The position numbers were made by a program, and so were the translations under genes. Source: Ypsolopha sequella (Eukaryota > Arthropoda > Insecta > Lepidoptera > Ypsolophidae). From it: 64,000 nucleotides of DNA. Location: the NCBI GenBank assembly GCA_934047225.1, contig OW203987.1, forward strand, positions 6,351,501 to 6,415,500, given 5' to 3'. The notes under the pieces are model-generated. The model had not been told where the DNA came from. It saw only the letters and a program-made list of their open reading frames with translations, and made no database searches. Each line of letters opens with the position of its first letter. The stretch's first letter is position 1. Below, piece by piece: positions 55,609 through 64,000 of this stretch.

Positions 55609-57071
55609 TAAAATAAAAGTTTAATGAAATCAATTCTTTTGATCCTTGACTAAAGAGACGAGTGGTTAAATGAAAGAAATATTAGCAAGGATTTCACTTT
55701 TATCATCAAAAATTTAAATATTACGTTAAATACAAGTAAGTCTGTAAATTTTAATTAAGAATAAACTAGCCTCAATTCTTGATGAACCTTAAACCAAACT
55801 CAAAGAGGCTATTCTCCTTTGCGCTTGGAATTTTTCTTTAAAGCTTTCATAACTCAAAATTATGTACTATCAAAGAACCACTGAATGGATTTTCATGAGG
55901 TTTTATTACTTCATTACATTTTTGAATTTTAAATTTATGTTGTGGAAAATAGAAATTGAGCGGTTACCATGAAGTGCGAATCGGTTGAGGGAATAGTAAG
56001 TTTACATTTATGTACAGTCACAGTATAGATAAGTAACAGTATTACATCTGGGACAGTGTCCTTTAAACAACGCTCGGTAGACGCACGCATTAGGGCTGCC
56101 CACATAAATGCGCGGGAATCGGGTGGCGTCTTATACTCTCCGCGTCCGTACTTAAGTAGGCACCGAGCGTTTGCTTACCAAATAACCAAACTTTTGTACT
56201 TTTTCAATGTTTTTCGTTGTTATTTTCATCATATTGTTCTTAGATAAAAAACTATCGTGTATAAACGCTCCAGTCGTCTATGAACTTTATGTTAGTAAAT
56301 GAATCATAATATCAAATTACTTATTTATATAAAGAAGTAGGGAAATAGAGTAAAAATAACTCGACAAGTAATTTTGCGAATTTACTCTATCGAGTCAACT
56401 TTATCAAATCGTGTTTTTATCGTGTATACTGTCTAGTATATATCCCTAATAATACCAATTTATTTCCCTAGATTGTAATTTAATTGTTTACTAACTTCAA
56501 ACAAGGGTTATAAAAACGTGTTTGTGTGTGTAAAAAGCTCAGTGCGCACGCACCCCTACTATGAGGTGTAAACCGAGATTTGGAAGCGCACGTTTGATAT
56601 ATGAAGATATAATACTGTTATACTTATTTATACTGTGGTACAGTAGCGATATTTTTCAATGCTGGCGCAATGCTGGCCATAACTATATTACTGACCATCA
56701 CAATTAGACCAATGAGCCAACCAATTATCGTCTCTATCAAAAGGGTGCCATTGTCTTATAACAACGTATTTAACTGGTGACATTGTTTAATTCCTTTCTC
56801 ATTCTACCCACGTTCCTCAGATCTATTATTAGGTTTTGTTTTACGTGGACAGACAGTCTAACTCATTTTGATAGGTCAATCTAGAGTTCACAAACTTTAC
56901 TTATCTTCTGACACTTATAATTTTCCGCATAGCTACTCGTAGATATAGACTTAGGCAATTACTTTAATAACATAAAATTCTTGTTTTTTATTTAGATTTA
57001 GTACTTTGTCTATTAATTAATATTGTTCGACTACTAAATTAAATGACTTTGTTACTTTATGGTGTACACTT
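55609..57071. other. No gene recognised
   Basis: About 1.5 kb of AT-rich sequence. A 63-codon frame at 56056-56247 starts in a GC-richer patch (gcgcgggaatcgggtggcgt) but has no recognisable product. 56335-56480 contains scattered inverted words (tagggaaatag, tatttccctag) that might be a decayed element. Confidence 0.35.
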
Positions 57072-57200
57072 GTGTCGATTCGGTGTAACACGATTTAACG
57101 TTCTGTATTTTTCTTCCCGTATCGAAAAGACAAGACAGGACGCTCAAAATAAGGTTAGTCCTATCAAATAAGTTAAGTTGTGTTGCGCCGAATCGACACC
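57072..57200. mobile_element. Family G element, copy 2
   Basis: gtgtcgattcggtgtaaca at the left, gcgccgaatcgacacc at the right. Interior shares agtcctatcaaataagtta with the other copies. Confidence 0.7.
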
Positions 57201-57312
57201 ACTCTGTTGAAATTGAATTGAAATTGAATCAGTGTCCGTTCACACCTTAGAGTATACATTATTTCCCAAACCATAGAATAAAAAAAAAAAAATAAACAAT
57301 TACTCTATGGAT

Positions 57313-57508
57313 CACACAGACCAGCAGAGCAGATTTTGATCATAGAATTTTGGATCATAAAAATAAGGTTTTTTTTTACGTCTCACTTATTTTGTTATAT
57401 GAGGACATGTATAAGAATATAACACAAGAAGTGAAACATAAAAATAAATCCAAAATAAAACGCGAACGCGATCAAAATCTGCTCTGCTCTCCAAGCCAGT
57501 CTGTGTGA
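57313..57508. mobile_element. Fold-back element around 57.4 kb
   Basis: acacagaccagcagagcaga and ttttgatc at the left pair with gatcaaaatctgctctgct and agtctgtgtg at the right. 196 bp, single copy. Confidence 0.7.
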
Positions 57509-57582
57509 ACAAATATTTTATTAAAAAAATCAGCTAACACCAGCAAACTTATCAAAGTGGATATGTTGCAGTTAAATTGATA

Positions 57583-57681
57583 AAGCCGTGAAATTATAAT
57601 TTCACTAGGTTAGGTTACTTTATAAAAAACCTAACAAAAATCCACCTAGTGAAAGTGAAATTATAATTTCACGGCTTTGAC
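57583..57681. mobile_element. Short fold-back element (99 bp)
   Basis: aaagccgtgaaattataatt and tcactaggt at the left pair exactly with their complements at the right; a taggttaggtt motif lies in the loop. Confidence 0.75.
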
Positions 57682-58305
57682 ATACCTGTGACAGACATAA
57701 ACTTTAGTGAATTTAAAAACTCACATCAATGCGTCTAATTTGGAAATAAGACGTTATTTGTAGAAGTAATGTAATTTAGACACGTTTAATCGTTAGCCCG
57801 CAATGCAGTCTGCGTCTGTTTCGAAAGTGTAGACATCCCATTACGAGAACAGGCTAGGTCTGGTCAGCTCAATTAGACTAAGTATCTTGTTTTGTGTTGC
57901 CATAATCCGCGGATTCCCTAAAATCCAGTCGTTACGGCCAGTATTTGAATTATTTGAAATGCGCAGTAGGTATATCTCTAGCTCGCACAAAGAGCTTTAC
58001 AGTTAAGCCGTGGATTTATTATTTTGATAAGCTTTGTTTTTTAGTAAATTGTGTTCACGTTGACACAAAAACATTTGACCTCACTCACGTCAATTTGGAT
58101 TTCTTCTTTTTTTTTGCAAATATTTGTCTTTTGTTTTCACGAAAATTTGTTTGTAATTACGAGTACTATCGCCAGTTTCCGCTTCCGTAACACGCTGAAT
58201 AAAAATAAATATAAAACTTTATCTAAACTTTGCGTCACACGCAAAATAAATATTTGTGCGCTGCATCCGAAAGTAACAACCTGCAACCTTTCGAGTTCAT
58301 ATCCA
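57682..58305. other. No gene recognised
   Basis: Includes a family C right-arm fragment at 58158-58200 (cgagtactatcgccagtttc). The 135-codon frame at 58051-58458 crosses into family J and is not a gene. Confidence 0.4.
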
Positions 58306-58585
58306 TCCATCTATCAGCCTATTTCGTTCACTGCTGGACATAAGCCTTTCCAGGACTTACCACTGCCTGCGGTCATCCTGGAAAAATTACCCAGACTCAC
58401 ACACGCTGGGCAGGTGCTGCCTGTCACCAGTCTGTTCCATATAAGGCCCGGCTATTAGGGATGGATATACCGCCATCCATCGGTCCCAGGCGGATTGGTG
58501 GGCCTCCTGGTTTTTTGTCTGTGAGCTGTCCTCTTACTCTCCCTCGAATTACTTCGAGTGGGTCTCCAAGTAAGTCGAGTTCATA
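58306..58585 (+). repeat. Family J dispersed repeat, copy 2
   Basis: Starts atctatcagcctatttcgtt, continues cactgctggacataagcc, and ends near gggtctccaagtaagtcgag. Colinear with copy 1 on the opposite strand, with a deletion near 58415 relative to it. Confidence 0.75.
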
Positions 58586-58732
58586 AGTTTATGTGAAATA
58601 TTTTCTAAGCCAAGGACGGCGCAGTTATGAAAAAAAGTTAAAGCTATTTAGTACGAACAGACGAAAGTTTGGTTTTAGTGAATGAGTAAAGTGACAATAA
58701 AGTAACAGTATTTTGTGCAACTGTGAGATAAT

Positions 58733-58894
58733 GGTATCGATTCGGCATAACACCTCTTAACTTATTTGACAGAACTAACCTTATTTTAAGAGTCCTTTTC
58801 TTTTTCTTTCTTTATCGAAAAGAAAAGGACAGAACGCTTAAATTAAGTTTAGTCCTGTCAAATAAGTTAAGATGTGTTTCACCGAATCGGTACC
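58733..58894. mobile_element. Family G element, copy 3 (longest)
   Basis: ggtatcgattcggcataaca at the left and caccgaatcggtacc at the right. Arms include cttaacttatttgacag and complement, with a loop rich in ttctttttctttc. Confidence 0.8.
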
Positions 58895-58986
58895 ATTAAG
58901 AGACATTTCGTTCGTTTCATAATAGACGGCACGAGTGACCCAATGTCTAATTATGTCTGGATTAACTGGATTTTTAAATGATAAAA

Positions 58987-59424
58987 CGAATTCAAATTCA
59001 AATAGTTTATTTTCTAAAGTAGGTACATTTTTTACAAGTCAAATTTTATCTATTAAAAATATGTTTAGTAAAATAATAAACGTACATGAACTAAATTAAA
59101 TTATGCAACAATGTTTAAATGATTCAAATGATAGGTAAATCTATAAATATATACTACATACTAATAGGTTACATATTATATAGTTAAATACATGCCTAAC
59201 TCTGCCCATTTGATTAGTCTTGCTAAGAAGAAGGGCAAGAAACTTAGCACCTTTTCTTTTGTTTTATCATTTCTGTTACATACTAAAACTTATACTATAC
59301 AAATTACTTATATCTACTTCAGTTAAGCGATGAGTATGATACGGTAATAATACGGTAATGAAAAATATAGAATAAATATCTATCTCATATAGTCTATTTA
59401 TTTTTACAGTCCGTAATCATAAGT
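58987..59424. repeat. Family S dispersed repeat, copy 2
   Basis: Same order of shared words as 17725-18315, with small deletions. Same strand orientation. Confidence 0.65.
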
Positions 59425-59687
59425 TATGATTTTATTATACTAAATTTTAACTACTATTATGAATGTATGACAAATATCACTATAAATCCACGCTTTACCA
59501 TCACCCAAATCTTCATTTATTTTATAATATGCCTTCTTCAATAGGCCGATTGAACTTATTCTCTGACAAAGTAAGGACCTCCTTTAGAAGTTTTTTGTAA
59601 AATCTTATACCATGTCCTACGAAAGAGGCACTTTGACAAGTCTGATTTTTGAAAAAGCCAGTTTATGTTAATTTCTGGTTTCTTTAC
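59425..59687. other. No gene recognised
   Basis: AT-rich flank of the mariner element. Confidence 0.4.
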
Positions 59688-59689
59688 TA

Positions 59690-60982
59690 CGAGGGTGAAT
59701 CCAAAAGTTCTAAGCCCGACCGTGAAAATGAAAGAAAAGTGGGTTCAAAATTATTTTTATTTTTCGACATAGTCTCCATCTAGATCAACACACTTCTTCC
59801 ACCTGACCTGCAACTTGTTTATACCCTCGAAAAAAAATGATTCCGGAAGGTCGTCAAAATAGTCATTAACTGCGACTATCACTTCTTCTCTAGTCGAATA
59901 TTTTGATCCCACCAAGTGTTTTTTTAAATTTGGAAAGAGATGATAGTCAGAGGGGGCTAAATCCGGCCAATAAGGTGGGTGAGGCAGCAACTCGTAACCA
60001 CATTCACGGATCACAGCCATCGTTTCAACCGAAGTGTGAACTCGTGCATTGTCTTGAAGAAACAAAACTCTCTTACGCAACATCCCCGGCCGTTTTTCTT
60101 TTATTTCTTCGCGAAGTTTTCGTAATAGGTTACAATAATAGCGTGAATTTATAGTTTCACCTTTAGGTAAATAATCCAATAAAATAACTCCCTTCGAATC
60201 CCAAAAAACAGATGCCATGACTTTGTTGGCTGACAAAACGCACTTGGCCTTTTTCGGCGTGGGTGAGCCAGATCTTTTCCGTTTGGATTGCTGTTTTGTT
60301 TCAGGAGTATGGTGATGAACCCAGCTTTCATCCATGGTAACAAAACGAGACATAAAATCCTCAGCATCTGCCTCAAAAAGTTCCAAACAGTCACGCGAAA
60401 TTGTGAATCGAACTCGTTTTTGGTCAGCTGAAAGCAATCTTGGGACCCAGCGAGCAGAAACCTTACGGAACCCCAATTCTACAGTTATAATGTTTTGCAC
60501 TCGGCCATAACTGATGCCTGTCATCTCAGGTATCCTACTAATGGTCAATCGTCGGTCTCCTAGGATGAGATCACAAATTTTGTCAGTGTTTTCTTTAGTG
60601 GTAGACGTTGAAGGCCTTCCGCTCCTTGGGTCATCTTCAATGGTCTCCCGACCGCGTTTAAATTCAGCTACCCACTTTTTGACAGTGGAATACGATGGAG
60701 CAGATTCCCCTAATGTTGTTTCCATATCTTAATGAATCTCTTTAGGTGAAAGACCTTTTTTATTGAGGTACTTAATCACAGCACGGTGTTAAATTTTCTC
60801 CATTGTGAAAAATCCCGTCAGACTGCGTTAAACAAAATATCACAAAAAAATAATAGCTTGCAGTATCGAACTTCAACTTCACACAATCAATCACGAAAAA
60901 ACATACTAACAAATGACGGTAGATTTACAAAGATTTGATACCTCTTTGTAGGTCGGGCTTAGAACTTTTGGATTCACCCTCG
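59690..60982 (-). mobile_element. Complete mariner element, 1293 bp
   Basis: Perfect 32-bp terminal inverted repeats at 59690-59721 and 60951-60982, starting cgagggtgaatccaaaag. TA stands on both sides (59688-59689, 60983-60984), the standard mariner target duplication. Length and single-gene layout fit the family. The transposase lies on the minus strand with short untranslated ends. Perfect repeats suggest a rather recent insertion, yet the gene already carries stop codons. Confidence 0.95.
59757..60803 (-). pseudogene. Mariner transposase, two early nonsense codons
   Basis: Cut-and-paste transposase of the mariner (DD34D) family. In the full frame of 348 codons from the ATG at 60803, codon 5 (60789-60791) and codon 25 (60729-60731) are TAA; from the Met at 60725 the remaining 322 codons are open. 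In that part are the end of the N-terminal DNA-binding region (SYSTVKKWVAEF), the linker motif WVPRLL (usually WVPHxL), catalytic Asp132 in TMDESW, Asp225 in LQDNAR, and Asp260 in LAPSDYHLF. There are 34 residues between the second and third Asp. YWPDLAP stands where YSPDLAP is usual. All three catalytic residues are intact, but the first DNA-binding helices sit across the stops, so a product made from Met27 would probably not bind its ends. Confidence 0.93.
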
Positions 60983-60984
60983 TA

Positions 60985-61281
60985 TCATCATAAACATCCA
61001 TCATAGTGCCTACCGGAACTGTTCTATAGTACAAACCACATCACAATTTAATATCCGTTCAGATGTACGCCAGCTGGCAAAGGTAATGGCGGAAATAACC
61101 GTAACCGAGAGCTACCCGTGTTATGAACAGGGTGACCACACGGGCTCGGGCTAGGTGGGGCTTTGGTCGAGCGCTAAATTGTGCAGCGGTGCAGAATGTG
61201 TTTTGAACGCCACTCTAAACCCGTATATCGAGCGCTGTAATCGCAAATGATTTTGCAACGCATGTTTTACCTTTACAGTAT
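60985..61281. other. No gene recognised
   Basis: Unique spacer, GC-richer near 61120-61190 (gtgaccacacgggctcggg), no product recognised. Confidence 0.4.
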
Positions 61282-61405
61282 TACAAGGACCTTAAGGCGC
61301 GTGGACAGTGACAGAGAGGCGCAGCTGTCAAACAAGGGATAGGATAGCAGCGTTTGTTCCGATTTTGACCACGACCAATCCACGCGCCAAAAGAGTCTTG
61401 TTACC
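61282..61405. mobile_element. Family BB element, copy 3
   Basis: tacaaggaccttaaggcgcg at the left, gcgccaaaagagtcttgtta at the right; shares gacagtgacag and gcgcagctgt with the copy at 53519. Confidence 0.65.
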
Positions 61406-61552
61406 ACAGACCACAATGCCATTAGACGTCGTAAGGAGGGCAAAGCTTTTTCGCTATCACACATCAGTGCAATTTCACTAATATACAAATTTCATTCCAT
61501 GCTGTCCTATAGATGAAATGTAATTCCATACTAGCGAGCTTTTTTTAATAAT

Positions 61553-61954
61553 AGGTCTTTACATATGAAATTGCCGAAATTTTCTTACAGTTCATAATTT
61601 CTGTATTTAAATGGCTATTGAAATTATTTGTTTTTTCTTTGAAAGTTTATTTCAAGGTTTTACATCCACATATTAAATTTTGTTTTTATTTTTAGTTTGA
61701 TCATAAAAATTATATCTTCAAAAACAGTCCGTCCTAAATGTCATCCTTTTCCATGATAAGATTCGTAACCATATTTACACCTGACACTTTTCAGAAATTA
61801 AATTAAAGTTGCTGTTAGCTTAATTAATTCATACACATAAGAAATAACATAATTTGGATTTGTCATTCCAAAAAAAATGCAAAAATGTTAGTACTGAAAA
61901 TTAAGTTTCCTTCAAATTCTTTGTAGAAAACGGCAATTTCATATGTAAAGACCT
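61553..61954 (-). mobile_element. Family T element, copy 2
   Basis: 402 bp with good terminal inverted repeats: aggtctttacatatgaaatt at the left and aatttcatatgtaaagacct at the right, extending to tgccg. It is the reverse complement of the more decayed copy at 18633-19022. The flanks (aataat before, aatatt after) do not settle the target duplication. Confidence 0.8.
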
Positions 61955-61965
61955 AATATTATCTC

Positions 61966-62259
61966 GATTACGTGCTTTACCCATTTAGTAATCGATATCA
62001 ATTGAAGAACAAACAATAAGACATATAAGCGTGATCGCGCCTTTCGAAATTAGACGGGTTATTGAGCACGTAATACATTTTTAATGGATTAAAAGATAAG
62101 CTTGTCTACATCACCTGTAGCAAATACGGTCAAAGGTAATAGACGTATTATTTAAATGACAGTTCTCTGAATAAAGAGTGTCTATACTGTATATGGCTAT
62201 AGTTGCGACCCTGAAATAAAGTTTAAAAGAAACTTTGTTCTGCACACTGGACACTTTTA
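61966..62259. other. No gene recognised
   Basis: AT-rich unique spacer. Confidence 0.4.
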
Positions 62260-62648
62260 GTAGTAGCTTGTGCTACGAGGGCGAAAAGGAATAAATTACG
62301 AGGACGATTTAAAACACGAGCGTAGCGAGTGTTTTAAACGTAACCGAGTAATCTATTGCTATTACGCCCGTGTATCATACTATGTTTTTCAATGCATAGT
62401 GTGAGGAAATAAAGCAAATATAATCTTGTGAACTTTGAATTATGATTGGCTCAAAAGGACTGTATCCAGAGCCGCTAAACAGTGGAAAAAAAAAGGTATA
62501 ACATTAATGGTAGACATGCAAGACTGCAGGTTAGCCAACCATTGTAAATAAATAAAAATGAAAAAACCCAAGGGCAAAATAATCGAATAATCTGTTCGGT
62601 TTTGATGCATAAAAAGTGGGCCCTTACGAGCACTTGCATTGAAATTAT
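62260..62648 (+). repeat. Family K repeat, copy 3 (longest)
   Basis: Starts tagtagtagcttgtgctacg and ends acgagcacttgcattgaaat; includes aaacacgagcgtagcgagtg, a phrase present in copy 2. The two ends define the family's full span of about 390 bp. No coding frame. Confidence 0.7.
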
Positions 62649-62699
62649 ATTTAATTGAACATACCTCTGTTCTTAGTCGGTGGAATATATCATTGAATA

Positions 62700-62945
62700 G
62701 TAATCATAGAGCGAGAGTGAATGAAAGAAAAGTAACAAAAGATAAAGCTCGATAATAAATGGGCCACCGCCGTAGAAGGACTGAAGAAGAACAGGTGAAA
62801 AGAACCAAGACTAGAAGAGCTTGTATGTCTACATTGATAGATGTGGAAGAGGGAAAGAGGTGTGCCAGGATCGTAGCAGATTTAAATATGTGGTCTCTGT
62901 TAACACCCATGGCAGACAAGCGTGAGTGTGTATTTGCAAAAACAT
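62700..62945 (+). pseudogene. Non-LTR retrotransposon 3' end, copy 2
   Basis: A 66-codon frame (62759-62959) includes TRRACMSTLIDVEEGKRC, then ends after wording (cagacaagcgtgagtgtg) that matches 23290-23425. The pattern is that of the last residues of a non-LTR pol, as I remember it. Only the end is present. Confidence 0.5.
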
Positions 62946-63387
62946 TTGTAAATGGGTGAAGAATTTTGCTTGACCATGTAAACGCCTGGACACCCTATTG
63001 ACCATGAAAACCCGTAAGGTTGACTTTACTCGTCAAGTAGAAAGTAAAGAAACTTTCAGAACAATACCTATAATCATTATATTTCACTGCTACTTTGTAA
63101 GTAGCTTACTAAGGAACATTGTAAAGAATAGAATTAATGACTTTGCAAAAAGCTTCTCATGGAAGGAAGTAAAAGAGCCACAAAAGGAAACAATTGGCCT
63201 CTTCCATTTTTCGTCAATACTTACGATTCAAAAACCGTTTCGAAGAATAGCTTTCCTTAACCGTTCCAGGTGTATTAAAATAAGCATGTGTTAAGTTACG
63301 CTTAAAATCTGTGATATATTCTCTATTTTAGATAATATTTATTATTTGGGACCACTGCATAACGTTTCATCATCATAATCATCACCT
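62946..63387. other. No gene recognised
   Basis: A 98-codon frame at 62998-63294 has no recognisable product; no repeat shared with other parts. Confidence 0.35.
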
Positions 63388-63401
63388 TCTTCTTCTTCTT
63401 C

Positions 63402-63471
<70 letters not shown>
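63388..63471. repeat. TTC/ATC microsatellite
   Basis: A short TTC run (63390-63405) followed by about 22 CAT-type triplets that lead directly into family J copy 4. A CAT run before this repeat is a known association in lepidopteran genomes. Confidence 0.95.
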
Positions 63472-63770
63472 GCCTACTTTACACTAGTTCACTGCTCAGT
63501 GGCGGCGTTAGGGTAGGGCGTGGTTGGGCGACCGCCCAGGGCGCCAGACATCAAGGGGCGCCAGCGCCCCCTCGTCAATATAGATCACAGGATGGCGCGG
63601 TAAAATTTTGTTAAATTATGTTAAAATAATTGGTCATGATTGAAGATTGAAATAATCTTTCCCATGTTTTTTTTTTCCTTTTTTGCACATGAATAATTTA
63701 GGAAACAGATAGGGGGCGCCGTAGAATTCTGGCACTGTCACTGCTGCACATAAGCTTCTATATACCGTAC
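63472..63770 (+). repeat. Family J dispersed repeat, copy 4, interrupted
   Basis: cagcctactttacactagtt and cactgct lie before 63497; gcacataagcttc follows at 63746. In copies 1 and 2 these are continuous (cactgctggacataagcc). A 241-bp element separates them. Confidence 0.75.
63497..63737. mobile_element. hAT-type MITE nested in family J (241 bp, 8-bp TSD)
   Basis: Starts CAGTGGCGGCG and ends CTGGCACTG, with short imperfect terminal repeats. Flanked by perfect 8-bp duplications TCACTGCT at 63489-63496 and 63738-63745. The empty site is seen in family J copies 1 and 2. CAGTG ends with 8-bp duplications fit hAT. Confidence 0.88.
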
Positions 63771-64000
63771 TATTATTACGTCTACCATATTATATATTCT
63801 GGAGTCTTTTTTTATTTTTATTTTGAATTGCTATTAATATGGTATATTAATTTCATTTTTTAAACTATCTCCCTTCCTGTAATTGAAAATACTAATTTTT
63901 TTTTTTGTTTCCGGAACCAAATACAAATATGTAGATACAATTTAGACATAAACAAGCACCTGGAACCTACAAAGACAAACCCACAAAAAAGCCCTTAGTA
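63771..64000. other. No gene recognised
   Basis: AT-rich end of the window. Confidence 0.4.

Overview
This window looks like non-coding, repeat-dense genomic DNA from an insect, most likely a moth or butterfly. The base composition is AT-rich, candidate coding sequence is sparse and broken into short pieces, introns carry GT/AG borders, and several dispersed repeats are of types I associate with lepidopteran genomes (the 'tgctggacataagcc' repeat after a CAT run, the 'gacagacagcggaggctt' repeat, non-LTR tails made of short AT-rich repeats). The order-level call is an inference; nothing here names a species. Repeat families are given letters (L, A, J and so on) so that copies in this window can be compared. 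These are my labels, not database names.

Host-gene signal is thin. A GC-richer block at 2200-2525 with two good 5' splice sites could be a promoter or 5'UTR exon. A 73-nt exon at 19915-19987 has a good acceptor, an ATG and a GTAAGT donor. A two-exon, 64-residue THAP zinc-finger ORF with a 92-bp intron lies at 46204-46490. A 104-codon ORF on the minus strand at 15317-15631 is unassigned. Fragments of non-LTR retrotransposon pol genes occur at 5472, 8513, 24029 and 34200.

The rest is largely mobile DNA. The one near-complete autonomous element is a 1293-bp mariner (59690-60982) with perfect 32-bp inverted repeats and TA duplications; its transposase has two early stop codons. Non-autonomous elements include 306-bp twins at 335 and 51147 with perfect 8-bp target duplications, hAT-like elements at 41159 and 63497, a group of TTAA-flanked elements (F, H, P), a large group of fold-back elements with ends like TATACAACGTGT or TATACAAGGTGA (B, C, M, DD), and many singletons. 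Nesting is common and gives a relative insertion order.

The most unusual feature is a pair of 2.5-kb elements (26544-29010 and 37407-39936). They share 10-bp terminal inverted repeats, inverted subterminal iterons, a GAT microsatellite, about 0.7 kb of GGTAC/GATAC pentamers, and a 121-bp tandem repeat. Related unoccupied sites elsewhere in the window imply that both copies arrived by insertion and duplicated only 2 bp (AT and TA). I cannot place this family in a known superfamily. Other tandem arrays are ten identical 22-bp units at 9273, a 131-132-bp array at 45110 and a CAT-type microsatellite at 63388.
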